A stretch of 64,000 bases of DNA from Duganella qianjiadongensis (GTDB lineage: Bacteria; Pseudomonadota; Gammaproteobacteria; Burkholderiales; Burkholderiaceae_D): positions 1-64,000 of the forward strand of contig NZ_WWCM01000020.1 in assembly GCF_009857915.1 (NCBI RefSeq), in the 5' to 3' direction. Below the pieces are notes generated by a model. That model saw only the letters and a program-made list of their open reading frames with translations, made no database searches and was not told where the DNA came from. Made by a program: the position numbers and the translations under genes. Positions 43,137-52,303 of the stretch are shown piece by piece. Every line of letters starts with the position of its first letter. Within the stretch, counting starts at the first letter, position 1.

Positions 43137-44495
43137 CCTTATATCCTTTCAGTTCAGGCAATGCCTTTCGCGTTGGTGGATTGTTAAACCCTACAATAAG
43201 TGCAATCGGCTCTACGTGGGAGGCATGGAATATGCACGTGGACATCTCTATCGCCCCAATCGCAGATTAGTCATTCTTTCAATTAGCCTTCGTTCATATG
43301 TGCTGAGCATAGGCGAAGTGCATTATCCAGCGGTAGTTGAGTTCGTATTGCAGTTTGTAGCCTCTAATCGATCTCTTGCAGGAATACGGCCAATAACGGC
43401 AGTCGGGCGTGATCGCTTTCATCCTGTGCGTCCACCGCATGCTAGGGATTTAATCGACTTTGTAAATATCCATGGTTTTGTTCATGTTGCAGTCGTGCTT
43501 TTTCTTCGTGTAAAAACTCTCACCGCCTCAGGTCATTTTCCGAGCTGAATGGCCGGCAATGCATGCGCCTTGCTTGGTGTAAAGCGCCATTGCTTGCACC
43601 TCTAGCTTGACACGGGGATGGTATATGGACTTTGGAAATTCAGTCATAGAGCAATTGCATTTTACATGCAGTGCAGGCGAATTTACGGTTCCCGCTGGCG
43701 TGCAACAATTGGCCCATCACATGCTACAGTTCAAGTAGTATCGCAATGATCACATCTTTGAATAATCGCCCCTATAGTCGTGAGGTGCATTGAAATTTCC
43801 CCACGGCTGATTGCATCCATTTCTGCGGTCATTTTGTTCTAGTTTGCGTTGTTCTCGCCAATTCTCTCCGACATTGTAGTTTGTCGCCAATCTAACGTTC
43901 AAATTCAATGCAGAATCTATCTAGCTGATTCTGGTTGGAGTGTTCCTGCGGCATTTGATTGCGGTGGCGGCAAAATACCAGATTCTGATTGGGACGAAAA
44001 TTTTCATGTCTATGCGGAATTTTTCGTATATTTTCAATAAATGCCAGACAAAAAACCTCTGCCGCTGCTAATTGTTGCATTTGCCCCTACTAGTAACAAA
44101 GCCGGGGAATTTACAGAATGAACCCCAATTAATGATGGCGGTTTCAGATAATTCCGGAGGCAAAACAGCTTATTGTAATTTGATCTGGGGGGGGGGGGCG
44201 CAGCCAGCAGCAATTGAGCATATCATTGGGGATAAAAATTGTAAATATATTATTATCGAGACTAGCCGGAAGGTAAAGCACTACATGGGATAGGCCGGAA
44301 GCGGGTGGTTGTAGATGGTTGCCGCGGTGTACTCTGCATTTCTTAAAAGTAATACACCTGATCTGCTTCGATTAGTTTTTATCTGTTGGGGACGAATTAG
44401 ACCTCGGATCTGTCTGGTCAGCCCAAGCTAATCAATCTGAGGTAATAAAAATTTAATATTTGCAAATAGTTATCAATTGAGAAACAACGGATAAG
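43137..44495. other. long gene-poor region, probably decayed coding DNA
   Basis: In about 1.36 kb I find no gene I can support. Open frames are short and their translations lack known motifs. A 37-residue frame at 43625-43738 (MDFGNSVIEQLHF...) and others near 43849-44293 are too weak to call. The region is AT-richer than both sides and holds a G12 run (44187-44198). A protein-like minus-strand frame at 43033-43245 overlaps the FemAB-like start. Confidence 0.4.
44187..44198 (+). repeat. poly-G tract (G12)
   Basis: Twelve consecutive G residues lie in otherwise AT-rich sequence. Shorter runs occur nearby (G7 at 44891-44897 inside the DUF535 gene, G8 at 45742-45749). Such tracts slip easily and are hotspots for frameshift or sequencing error. 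Confidence 0.9.
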
Positions 44496-45494
44496 GTGTT
44501 AGACTCTGGAGAACAAAATTGCAAAATTGTATATTTCCTTATGAGCAACCGGACAACTACCTCTGGCAAGCTGGCCGTCATTTTGCGGTCTCACCAAGCG
44601 CACCTAAATTTCGTATTGAAACAGTATCCTTTGAGGACAAAATGTATTTCAGTTTGGCGAATTGTCAGAGGTTTGTTTTTTTTTCAACAACAGCGAGAAT
44701 TAATGAGGCTGTCGTTAATAACCGATTTTGTCGCGCTACGCGCGAGCCATGATATTTTTTATCACCTGAGCCACCGGCATTACCTATCTTCTTTCCTCTC
44801 TTTGCGCGAGCGTGCAGAGTTCGCTGTTTTTCATATGCGCGTGGAGGACAGGTATTTCGATACGACATATAAGAATGCGGTATATCTTCAGGGGGGGCTA
44901 GTACTTTGGGAGCAGGTTGTTGAAGAAGTTCATTTCCAAATTAAGCTCAGAATGGCATCGATTGTGGCTCAGGAGGGGGATCTCGAAGTCGCACTATTTG
45001 TGGACGAGCAACGTCTTCATAGTTTTAAGTTCAGCTGGATCGACGGAGTGAAAATAGGTCTTCCGGGTGCCCTTGTTCCCTGGGTTACTACTTGCCAGGG
45101 TTTGAGGCATAGTAAAACAGAAGCACCTGAAAAGTTTAGTGTAGCCTTTCCGAACAACTGGGCTAAATTATTTTGTCTATCCGCGCTGCGGGGTATCGCG
45201 CTAGCGCTCGGCAGTGAAGTGTTCATTGGTATTGGTGGCGATTCACACGTCGCATTAAGTTCCGAGCGTAGACCGCAATTTATTGCCACATACGACGATC
45301 TTTGGCTGTCCATGAACGGAACCAAGGACTCGCGCTATGGATATCACATCCCATCACGCCTTCCATTGAAGGACCTGAAAGCAGTTCCATCTAAACACAG
45401 AAAGCGAGCAGAGCAACGACGTCAGCATTGGACGGAAATTGAGCAGAGGGCGAGTGCTGCAATAAGTCGTTGCTTTGCAGCTACATTGAATTGA
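44496..45494 (+). CDS. DUF535 (VirK/YbjX) family protein
   Basis: A 332-residue protein of the VirK/YbjX family. RHYLSSFLSLRERAEFAVFH, GDLEVALFVDEQRLHSFKFSW and FIGIGGDSHVAL (about 110-260) are in the usual places. The basic C-terminus (PSKHRKRAEQRRQHW) also fits. Family members are linked to envelope stress and antimicrobial-peptide tolerance, with no defined activity. The first codon is GTG at 44496, with ATG at 44541 as an alternative; neither has a strong ribosome site. A G7 run at 44891-44897 is inside the gene. Confidence 0.75.
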   Translation: MLDSGEQNCKIVYFLMSNRTTTSGKLAVILRSHQAHLNFVLKQYPLRTKCISVWRIVRGLFFFQQQRELMRLSLITDFVALRASHDIFYHLSHRHYLSSFLSLRERAEFAVFHMRVEDRYFDTTYKNAVYLQGGLVLWEQVVEEVHFQIKLRMASIVAQEGDLEVALFVDEQRLHSFKFSWIDGVKIGLPGALVPWVTTCQGLRHSKTEAPEKFSVAFPNNWAKLFCLSALRGIALALGSEVFIGIGGDSHVALSSERRPQFIATYDDLWLSMNGTKDSRYGYHIPSRLPLKDLKAVPSKHRKRAEQRRQHWTEIEQRASAAISRCFAATLN

Positions 45495-46068
45495 TGCATT
45501 GGGTGCGAATGGATGTTTGATCAATTCGTCTCACTACAAAGTCACAGTCATTGCTAAAACAAAGACTGTGTGAATTTTTGTGTGGCCGCTTGATGGACGA
45601 ATTGGTGCTGGTCTGCAAACAACATAGCAGTCACGCCTAGAAGCAGGTGGCGATTAAGAGGGGCGATATTCTGAGTCTTCTCACTATGCGCGGCTTGATC
45701 TTGTTCAAGATCCAAGATCATCGGCTAAAATCTATGGGACTGGGGGGGGAAGACTCGCCTTAGCCGCATAATGCGACGATTTGCTCAAGTGGCTAGCAAA
45801 TGCCGTTGCGCATTCCTCTAATTCAATTCGGCATGTAAGCGCGAATGCCCCGTCGCATAGTTAGTTTGATTAGCTGGGTATGGTTGCACTACCAGAACGC
45901 ATAGGTCGAGACATCGGAACTGCTGCTGCGCAATGATTCTGGCATCGCGCGTCCGCCTGGGGCATGGATGAATGACGGCAATAAGCATTCCCCAATTGGT
46001 CAGCCTAAACCCCTACAGTTAAGGTCGCAATATGGGGTTAGGCGTTTGTTTGTAATTGTAAGTTTGCG
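45495..46068. other. intergenic region between DUF535 and murJ
   Basis: This 574-base gap has no supported gene. It holds a G8 run (45742-45749) and a short inverted repeat GATCTTG-TT-CAAGATC (45697-45712). It lies downstream of both neighbours, so terminators are expected, but I see no convincing hairpin with a T-run. Confidence 0.4.
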
Positions 46069-47619
46069 TCAACGTGCGCTGCGCTTGAAATCGCGCAGGC
46101 GGAATCCCATGGCGAGCAAGGCGGCGAAGTACACCGCGCCACAGGCGGCGATTACCAGCGCCAGAGCGCCGATGCGCAGCAGCGTGTGATGCTGCATGCC
46201 CAGCCAGTCAACTTCGTGCGCGCCCAGCCACGCAGCGCCGCCCATCAGGGTGCAGGCGATGGCCAGTTTTAGGCAAAACAGCGGCCAGCCCGGCTTCGGG
46301 CGGTATATGCCGCGCTTGCGCAGTCCTGCATACAGGAAGCCAGCGTTGATGCAGGCGCCCAGGCCGATCGACAGCGCCAGACCGGCTACCTGTATATAGG
46401 GAACGAATAACTGGTTCATCAACTGGGTAGCGATCAGCACACCAGTGGCGATTTTCACGGGCGTACGGATATCTTGCCGCGCATAGAAGGCCGGCGCCAA
46501 GGTCTTGACCAGAATGATGCCCAGCAAGCCAGCGCTGTAGGCAATGAGCGGGCGGGCCGACTGAGTGGCTGCCTCGGCCGTGAATTTACCGTAATGGAAC
46601 AGGGTGGCAATCAGCGGCTCGGCCAGCATGGCCAGTCCTACCGCCGCAGGCAAGGCCAGCAAAAAGGTCAGGCGCAGCCCCCAGTCCAGCAGGTCGGAAT
46701 ATTCTTGCGGGTCGCCGTCGGACTGGGCTTTGGACAGGCTAGGCAGCAGGATGGTGCCTAGCGCCACACCGAGCAGGGCGGTGGGGAATTCCATCAGGCG
46801 GTCGGCATAGGACAGCCACGAAATGCTGCCTTCGGTCAGACGCGAGGCGATGCTGGTGTTAATCATCAGGCTGATCTGTGCTGCCGATACGGCAAACACG
46901 GCCGGCCCCATTTTCTTCAGCACGCGCCGCACGCCCGGGTCGCCCAGGCCCGCTGCCGGATTCCACGACAGCGTAGGCAGCATGCCGATCTTAAGCAGGG
47001 CGGGAATCTGGATCGCGACCTGCAGTATGCCGCCGATGAACACAGCAATCGCCATGGCATAGATGGGCTGCTGCAGATGCGATTGCAGGAACAGCGAAGC
47101 GGCAATGAAGGAAATATTCAGCAGCACTGGCGTAAAGGCGGGAATTTTGAATTCGCGCCAGGTATTGAGGATGCCGCCGGCCAATGCCACAAAGGCCATG
47201 AAACTAATATAGGGGAACATCAACCGCGTCATCCAGACGGCGGCGTCGAAGGCGCCGGGTTGCTGGTCGAGGCCGGTAGCGATCAGGTAAACAAACACGG
47301 GGGCGCCGATAATGCCGATGGCGCTGACCAGCAGCGTGGACCAGACCAGGGTATTGGCTACATGGTCGGCCAGTGTCTTGCTGGCCTCCTGACCGTGCTG
47401 GTTCTTGTATTCGGATAGAATAGGTACGAAGGCTTGCGAAAATGCGCCTTCGGCAAATAGCCGGCGTAGCAGGTTGGGAATGCGAAACGCGACGATGAAA
47501 GCATCTGTATAGGCACCGGCGCCAAAGGCTCGGGCAAACAGGGTTTCACGCAACAGTCCGGTAACGCGGGACAGCATGGTCATGCTGGAGATGGCGGCTA
47601 GAGTTTTGAGCAAGTTCAT
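46069..47619 (-). CDS. murJ: lipid II flippase MurJ
   Basis: A 516-residue inner-membrane protein of the MATE/MOP superfamily with about 14 helices that flips undecaprenyl-PP-linked peptidoglycan precursor. The N-terminus MNLLKTLAAISSMTMLSRVTGLLRETLFARAFG is diagnostic, and NLLRRLFAEGAFSQAFVPILSEYK follows. It is divergent from rpsT, a common betaproteobacterial order. The ATG lies 10-15 bases from a minus-strand TATAAT (47633-47628) but with no clear -35. It is an essential cell-wall gene and not part of the exopolysaccharide locus. Confidence 0.95.
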   Translation of the reverse strand: MNLLKTLAAISSMTMLSRVTGLLRETLFARAFGAGAYTDAFIVAFRIPNLLRRLFAEGAFSQAFVPILSEYKNQHGQEASKTLADHVANTLVWSTLLVSAIGIIGAPVFVYLIATGLDQQPGAFDAAVWMTRLMFPYISFMAFVALAGGILNTWREFKIPAFTPVLLNISFIAASLFLQSHLQQPIYAMAIAVFIGGILQVAIQIPALLKIGMLPTLSWNPAAGLGDPGVRRVLKKMGPAVFAVSAAQISLMINTSIASRLTEGSISWLSYADRLMEFPTALLGVALGTILLPSLSKAQSDGDPQEYSDLLDWGLRLTFLLALPAAVGLAMLAEPLIATLFHYGKFTAEAATQSARPLIAYSAGLLGIILVKTLAPAFYARQDIRTPVKIATGVLIATQLMNQLFVPYIQVAGLALSIGLGACINAGFLYAGLRKRGIYRPKPGWPLFCLKLAIACTLMGGAAWLGAHEVDWLGMQHHTLLRIGALALVIAACGAVYFAALLAMGFRLRDFKRSAR

Positions 47620-47634
47620 GGGGCATGATTATAG

Positions 47635-47663
47635 TTGCTCCTGACCGAAAATATCGCTATAAT
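47635..47663 (+). promoter_or_regulatory. sigma-70 promoter for rpsT
   Basis: TTGCTC at 47635-47640 and a perfect TATAAT at 47658-47663 are separated by exactly 17 bases, in front of rpsT and overlapping the start of the divergent murJ. Transcription would start near 47670, giving a leader of about 130 bases. Confidence 0.75.
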
Positions 47664-47698
47664 CGCAGGCTGTACAAAATTCTGTTATGCAGACACTA

Positions 47699-47773
47699 AT
47701 GTTTGGCAAGCAGTAGTTTGATCGGCAGATGCAATGAATTGCACCTGCTTGGCAAACATAAATGTTTGCAAAC
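47699..47773 (+). promoter_or_regulatory. structured 5' leader of rpsT with alternative stem-loops
   Basis: Bases 47699-47713 (ATGTTTGGCAAGCAG) pair with 47745-47759 at 14 of 15 positions, with a small inner stem (47730-47743). The right arm also contains GCAAACAT at 47752-47759, which can pair instead with ATGTTTGC at 47762-47769, so the two folds exclude each other. The second fold lies 23-50 bases before the rpsT start, near its ribosome site (AGGA at 47792-47795). This resembles an autogenous ribosomal-protein leader, but no S20 binding site is proven. Confidence 0.6.
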
Positions 47774-47801
47774 GCACCTTTACCCTGTTTTAGGAAATTC
47801 C

Positions 47802-48068
47802 ATGGCAAATACCGCACAAGCGCGCAAACGTGCTCGTCAAGCAGTTAAGCAAAACGCTCACAACTCGGCTCAGCGCTCGACCCTGCGTACCGCGATCAAA
47901 GCAGTTCGTAAGGCGATTCAAGCTGGTGACAAAGCTGCTGCAACGACCATCTTCCAGTCGTCCGTGTCGACCATCGACAGCATCGCTGACAAGAAGATCA
48001 TCCACAAAAACAAGGCAGCTCGTCATAAGAGCCGTCTGGCAGCTGCTCTGAAAGCACTGTCCGCTTAA
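47802..48068 (+). CDS. rpsT: 30S ribosomal protein S20
   Basis: An 88-residue basic protein ([21 protein letters not shown]...) with the S20 fold of three helices and the [24 protein letters not shown]-terminus. It binds 16S rRNA near the 5' domain. AGGA lies 6 bases upstream of ATG 47802. An in-frame extension upstream (from 47703) is not protein-like and lies in the leader. It is followed by a strong terminator. Confidence 0.97.
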   Translation: MANTAQARKRARQAVKQNAHNSAQRSTLRTAIKAVRKAIQAGDKAAATTIFQSSVSTIDSIADKKIIHKNKAARHKSRLAAALKALSA

Positions 48069-48094
48069 TTTCCCTCACCGGAAGTTAGCTGTGT

Positions 48095-48131
48095 AAAAAC
48101 CCGTACTGGCCTCTGGCTGGTGCGGGTTTTT
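48095..48131 (+). terminator. terminator after rpsT
   Basis: AAAAACCCG (48095-48103) pairs with CGGGTTTTT (48123-48131), continued inward by a stem with G-T wobbles and a three-base loop. The A-run and T-run make it usable in both directions, so it may also end the minus-strand pseudouridine synthase transcript. Confidence 0.8.
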
Positions 48132-48212
48132 GTGCTTGCGCGAAGGGTTGCTGCGCTCGCCGAGGGAGCAGGCCAGCTCTGTTGCCTGAGCTGGCCTGCG
48201 CAAGCTGTGGCG

Positions 48213-48773
48213 TCAGGTATTCAGATCCTGTGGCGACACTTCCATCCACTCGCCCGGCATCAGAGGGTGGGTGGCCAGCGAGATGCCGCCGATGGCGGTG
48301 CGCACGAGGCGCAGGGTGGGCAGGCCGACGGCCGCCGTCATGCGCCGCACCTGACGGTTTTTTCCTTCCTGTAGCGTAATCGCCAGCCAGCTGGTGGGTT
48401 GCCCGGCCCGCTCGCGGATGGGCGGATTGCGTGGCCACAGCCACTCCGGTGCTTCGATCTGTACGGCCTTGCAAGGCTTGGTGACGAAGTCGCCCAGATC
48501 AAGCGGTGCCTGCAGCTGCGCCAGACTGGCTGCATCCGGCACGCCTTCCACCTGCACGATGTAGACCTTGGCTTCCTTGTGGTCGGGGTGGGCTATCATG
48601 TGCTGCAGCTTGCCGTCGTCCGTCAGCAGCATCAGCCCTTCACTGTCGGCATCGAGCCGGCCGGCAGGGTAGATATTGGGAATGGCGAGGTGGTCGGCCA
48701 GCGTGGCGCGACCGTCTTGTGGCGAGAACTGACACAGTACCTGAAAGGGTTTGTTAAATAGAATGAGAGACAT
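48213..48773 (-). CDS. rluE: RluE-like 23S rRNA pseudouridine synthase
   Basis: A 186-residue RsuA/RluB-E family enzyme that isomerises a uridine of 23S rRNA (RluE targets U2457 in E. coli). The catalytic Asp lies in GRLDADSEGLMLLTDDG (about residues 38-54). EGKNRQVRRMTAAVGLPTLRLVR (about 134-156) is the family C-terminal motif. There is no S4 domain, matching RluE. It sits alone on the minus strand between rpsT and icd. Confidence 0.9.
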   Translation of the reverse strand: MSLILFNKPFQVLCQFSPQDGRATLADHLAIPNIYPAGRLDADSEGLMLLTDDGKLQHMIAHPDHKEAKVYIVQVEGVPDAASLAQLQAPLDLGDFVTKPCKAVQIEAPEWLWPRNPPIRERAGQPTSWLAITLQEGKNRQVRRMTAAVGLPTLRLVRTAIGGISLATHPLMPGEWMEVSPQDLNT

Positions 48774-48969
48774 ACTTTTCTTGGGGTGTTTTGGTGTAGG
48801 CTTATTGGCCAGTATTTGAAAAACCGTAGCGCCTAGTAAAATTGTCGTGCATAATGTGAAACGCCCGTCTTATGTCTTATAGAAGACTTCGGACAAATGT
48901 ACCAACGTGCAACTAATTCCTGCCTGATAGCAGTCCGCTGCTAGTCTAGCGTCCACTTCGGAGATCACG
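48774..48969. other. upstream region of icd
   Basis: This gap separates divergent rluE and icd. TTGAAA and TAAAAT near 48818-48841 are only 15 bases apart, so a sigma-70 promoter is not assured. A hairpin TAGCAG-TCCG-CTGCTA (48928-48943) lies in the probable leader of icd, 15 bases before the GGAG ribosome site. Confidence 0.3.
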
Positions 48970-50223
48970 ATGTATCAACATATCAAAGTACCTGCCGACG
49001 GCCAGAAAATTACCGTCAATGCCGATTTTTCCCTGAATGTACCAGATAATCCTATCGTTCCGTACATCGAAGGTGACGGCACCGGCGTCGACATCAGCCC
49101 AGTCATGATCAAAGTGATCGATGCTGCTGTTGCCAAAGCCTACGCTGGCAAGCGCAAGATCAGCTGGATGGAAATCTACGCTGGCGAAAAATCGACCAAT
49201 GTGTACGGCCCGGACGTATGGCTGCCAGAAGAAACCCTGACGGTACTGAAAGACTACGTTGTATCCATCAAAGGCCCTCTGACCACCCCGGTTGGCGGCG
49301 GCATCCGTTCGCTCAACGTGGCTCTGCGTCAGCAGCTGGACCTGTACGTCTGCCTGCGTCCAGTGCGTTACTTCACCGGCGTGCCTTCGCCAGTGAAAGA
49401 GCCAGAGAAGACCGACATGGTCATCTTCCGTGAGAACTCGGAAGACATCTACGCCGGTATCGAATACCAGCAAGGTTCGGAAGGCGCCAAAAAACTGATG
49501 GACTTCCTGATCAAGGAAATGGGCGTGACCAAGATCCGCTTCCCAGAGACCTCGGGTCTGGGCATCAAGCCAGTGTCGAAAGAAGGCACCCAGCGTCTGG
49601 TACGCAAAGCGATCCAGTACGCTATCGACAACGACAAGCCATCCGTGACCATCGTTCACAAAGGTAACATCATGAAGTACACCGAAGGTGGCTTCCGTGA
49701 CTGGGCTTACGAACTGGCACAAACCGAATTCGGCGCAGAACTGATCGACGGCGGCCCATGGTGCAAATTCAAGAATCCTAAGACCGGTAAAGACATCATC
49801 GTCAAGGATTCGATCGCTGACGCGTTCCTGCAACAGATTCTGCTGCGTCCAGCAGAGTACAGCGTGATCGCCACCCTGAACCTGAACGGCGACTACATCT
49901 CCGACGCTCTGGCAGCACAAGTAGGCGGTATCGGTATCGCTCCGGGCGCCAACCTGTCGGATTCCGTCGCGATGTTCGAAGCCACCCACGGTACCGCACC
50001 TAAGTACGCAGGCAAAGATTACGTGAACCCAGGTTCGCTGATCCTGTCCGCTGAAATGATGCTGCGTCACATGGGCTGGGTTGAAGCAGCTGACCTGATC
50101 ATCTCGTCGATGGAAAAATCGATCGACTCGAAAAAGGTCACCTACGACTTCGCCCGTCTGATGGAAGGCGCAACCCAGGTTTCGTGCTCGGGCTTCGGCG
50201 ACGTAATGATCGCCAACATGTAA
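48970..50223 (+). CDS. icd: NADP-dependent isocitrate dehydrogenase
   Basis: A 417-residue cytosolic TCA-cycle enzyme that oxidises isocitrate to 2-oxoglutarate and CO2. [13 protein letters not shown] (about 155-167) carries the regulatory serine phosphorylated by AceK and the substrate-binding residues. [14 protein letters not shown] loop [15 protein letters not shown] is near residue 30, and [25 protein letters not shown] is the metal-site region. The length is typical. It has GGAG at 8 bases from the ATG. A strong terminator follows. Confidence 0.96.
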   Translation: MYQHIKVPADGQKITVNADFSLNVPDNPIVPYIEGDGTGVDISPVMIKVIDAAVAKAYAGKRKISWMEIYAGEKSTNVYGPDVWLPEETLTVLKDYVVSIKGPLTTPVGGGIRSLNVALRQQLDLYVCLRPVRYFTGVPSPVKEPEKTDMVIFRENSEDIYAGIEYQQGSEGAKKLMDFLIKEMGVTKIRFPETSGLGIKPVSKEGTQRLVRKAIQYAIDNDKPSVTIVHKGNIMKYTEGGFRDWAYELAQTEFGAELIDGGPWCKFKNPKTGKDIIVKDSIADAFLQQILLRPAEYSVIATLNLNGDYISDALAAQVGGIGIAPGANLSDSVAMFEATHGTAPKYAGKDYVNPGSLILSAEMMLRHMGWVEAADLIISSMEKSIDSKKVTYDFARLMEGATQVSCSGFGDVMIANM

Positions 50224-50242
50224 TTCATGCATTAGCATAGAG

Positions 50243-50275
50243 GGCCCGCTTCAGCGATGAAGCGGGCCTTTTTTT
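50243..50275 (+). terminator. rho-independent terminator after icd
   Basis: A perfect 11-bp stem (GGCCCGCTTCA, loop GCGA, TGAAGCGGGCC) is followed by seven T residues. It overlaps an in-frame ATG at 50257, which therefore cannot be the start of chrA. Confidence 0.93.
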
Positions 50276-50295
50276 ATTTTGGCGAGGGGAAGGCG

Positions 50296-51696
50296 ATGGC
50301 GCAGCAAGAGCAGCAGAGTCACAGCAGACAGGAAGCGTCGGCAGGCCAGCAGGCGCTGCCCGTTGCCACGGCCCTGCCTCCGGCCGCGCCGAGCTTCTGG
50401 CAGGCCGTACGTTACTGGTGGCTGCTAGGCTGCATCAGCTTTGGCGGTCCGGCCGGACAGATCGCGCTCATGCATCAGGAACTGGTGGAGCGGCGCCGCT
50501 GGATATCGGAGCGGCGCTTTCTGCATGCGCTCAATTACTGCATGACCTTGCCGGGCCCGGAGGCGCAGCAGCTGGCGACCTACATCGGCTGGTTGCTGCA
50601 CCGTACCCGCGGTGGTGTGGTAGCTGGCGTATTGTTCGTGCTGCCGTCGCTGGTGCTGCTGATTGTGCTGTCGTGGCTGTATGCTGCCTACGGCCAGCTG
50701 CCCCTACTGGCGGGACTGCTATATGGTATCAAGCCTGCCGTAACGGCCATCGTGCTGCAGGCAGCCCACCGCATCGGTAAGCGCACGCTGCGTAATGGCT
50801 GGCTGTGGAGTATTGCTGCTGCCGCCTTTGTCGCCATCTTTGCCTTGCACTGGCCGTTCCCGCTGATTATCGGACTGGCAGCGCTGGCTGGCTATGCCGG
50901 CGGGCGCTGGCGTCCTGCCGCATTCAGCATGGCGGGGCATGGCGCAGCAGTGCAGCAGCATTATGGCGCGGCCCTGGTCGACGATGACACTCCACCGCCC
51001 GCGCACGCCCGCTTCCGCTGGTCGCGCTTGCTGCTGGTGCTGGCCAGTGGCCTCTTGCTGTGGCTGCTGCCCATGGGCGCGCTGACGCTGCTGCTGGGCT
51101 GGCAGCACACGCTGACCCAGATGGGCTGGTTCTTCACCAAAGCGGCGCTGCTGACCTTTGGCGGGGCGTATGCCGTGCTGCCCTATGTGTATCAGGGCGC
51201 GATCGTGCATTACGGCTGGTTGCAGCCGGCGCAGATGATGGATGGTCTGGCGCTGGGCGAGACCACGCCGGGCCCGCTGATCATGGTGGTGGCGTTCGTC
51301 GGCTTTGTGGGCGCCTACGGCCAGGCACTCGCCGCTGCGCAGCCAGCCTGGCTGGCCGGTACCGTAGCGGCGCTGCTGGTGACCTGGTTCACCTTCCTGC
51401 CGTCGTTTATTTTCATTCTGGCTGGCGGTCCGCTGGTGGAAGCCACGCGCGACGATCTGAAACTGACCGCACCTTTGACGGGCATCACGGCTGCGGTGGT
51501 GGGCGTAATCGCGAATCTGGCACTGTTCTTCGGTTACAACGTTTTATGGCCGCAAGGCCCGACCGGACCGCTTGATCTGGCAGCAGCCGGAATTGCCATC
51601 GTGGCGGCCATCGCACTGATACGCTATCAGCAGAAAGTGCATAAAGTGATTATTTTCTGCGCTTTAATAGGGTTGCTCCATGGATACTTTTTGTAG
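50296..51696 (+). CDS. chrA: chromate transporter ChrA (long, two-domain type)
   Basis: A 466-residue inner-membrane protein with two CHR domains, the first with ISFGGPAGQIALMHQE (about residues 41-56), the second with LLTFGGAYAVLPYVYQG (about 285-301), and about 10-12 helices in all. Members export chromate using the proton gradient. The ATG at 50296 has AGGG/AAGG upstream; the earlier ATG at 50257 lies in the icd terminator and is rejected. A bidirectional terminator separates it from cspA. Confidence 0.9.
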   Translation: MAQQEQQSHSRQEASAGQQALPVATALPPAAPSFWQAVRYWWLLGCISFGGPAGQIALMHQELVERRRWISERRFLHALNYCMTLPGPEAQQLATYIGWLLHRTRGGVVAGVLFVLPSLVLLIVLSWLYAAYGQLPLLAGLLYGIKPAVTAIVLQAAHRIGKRTLRNGWLWSIAAAAFVAIFALHWPFPLIIGLAALAGYAGGRWRPAAFSMAGHGAAVQQHYGAALVDDDTPPPAHARFRWSRLLLVLASGLLLWLLPMGALTLLLGWQHTLTQMGWFFTKAALLTFGGAYAVLPYVYQGAIVHYGWLQPAQMMDGLALGETTPGPLIMVVAFVGFVGAYGQALAAAQPAWLAGTVAALLVTWFTFLPSFIFILAGGPLVEATRDDLKLTAPLTGITAAVVGVIANLALFFGYNVLWPQGPTGPLDLAAAGIAIVAAIALIRYQQKVHKVIIFCALIGLLHGYFL

Positions 51697-51730
51697 GGCT
51701 TCTACAACAGGGGTGGCGGAGTAGGGATGA

Positions 51731-51758
51731 AAAAAAACCTCGCAGTGCGAGGTTTTTT
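51731..51758. terminator. bidirectional terminator between chrA and cspA
   Basis: A6 + CCTCGC (51732-51743) pairs perfectly with GCGAGG + T6 (51747-51758) around the loop AGT. The A- and T-runs on both sides serve both the plus chrA and minus cspA transcripts. Confidence 0.93.
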
Positions 51759-51777
51759 ACATCTGCTGCTTAAGAAA

Positions 51778-51981
51778 TTAAGCGGATTGGATGTTGGAAG
51801 CTTGCTTGCCTTTAGGGCCTTGCGTGACTTCGAATTGAACTTTTTGACCTTCTTTGAGGGTCTTAAAACCGTTCATGTTGATTGCGGAGAAGTGAGCGAA
51901 CAAATCTTCGCCGCCGTCATCAGGAGTGATGAAGCCAAAACCTTTGGAATCATTGAACCACTTAACAGTACCTGTTGCCAT
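51778..51981 (-). CDS. cspA: cold-shock protein CspA family
   Basis: A 67-residue beta-barrel that binds RNA and single-stranded DNA. RNP1 is KGFGFITP and RNP2 is DLFAHFSAI; both are intact. The start is ATG at 51981 (MATGTVKWF), the normal Csp N-terminus; an in-frame ATG 15 bases earlier would add a non-conserved five residues. The leader from the promoter at about 52107 is about 110 bases long, which is typical of cold-inducible csp genes. Confidence 0.95.
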   Translation of the reverse strand: MATGTVKWFNDSKGFGFITPDDGGEDLFAHFSAINMNGFKTLKEGQKVQFEVTQGPKGKQASNIQSA

Positions 51982-52303
51982 AAAAAGAACTTTCAAAATT
52001 AAAACGGATCACACGAGCCATAAAAGCAAGAAGCTTCTTGCCCCCTCCTCACGCCTCACTTCTTATCAACATGTACATTTCTGCACGCAGCCGATAACGC
52101 ATTGTTAGCGTAGCAAATTCTAATGTCAAGCATATTTGTATCCATTTTGCTACTTTGAATTAAATTGGTGAAAATGCAACTCTTGAAATTGGAATAGAGG
52201 GAGCCATCTGCGACAAGTCGAGAAAACGCGTAAGATGGAAACTATAGACATCGCCATGTGAAATCACATTGCAACAAGACTGAAAGCATTAGAATATAAG
52301 CGT
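51982..52303. other. divergent intergenic region cspA/clpS
   Basis: This 322-base gap holds the cspA promoter (52102-52129, minus strand), the long cspA leader, and upstream sequence of clpS. No clean clpS promoter was found: TTGCAA at about 52271 and TAGAAT are 15 bases apart. No gene is present. Confidence 0.4.
52102..52129 (-). promoter_or_regulatory. sigma-70 promoter for cspA
   Basis: On the minus strand a perfect TTGACA (complement of 52124-52129) is followed by 16 bases and TAACAA (complement of 52102-52107). Start of transcription is predicted near 52095, leaving a long untranslated leader. Confidence 0.7.

Noticed and set aside
43033-43245. Separate 70-residue gene upstream of the FemAB-like gene
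   Set aside because: It overlaps that gene's start and lacks its own ribosome site; it is listed instead as a possible frameshifted part.
46069-47619. murJ as the exopolysaccharide flippase
   Set aside because: The sequence is typical MurJ and it lies next to rpsT in the usual housekeeping order, far from the polysaccharide locus.
47703-47801. Upstream extension of S20 reading frame
   Set aside because: The in-frame extension lies in the hairpin leader, lacks a ribosome site and is not conserved in character with S20.
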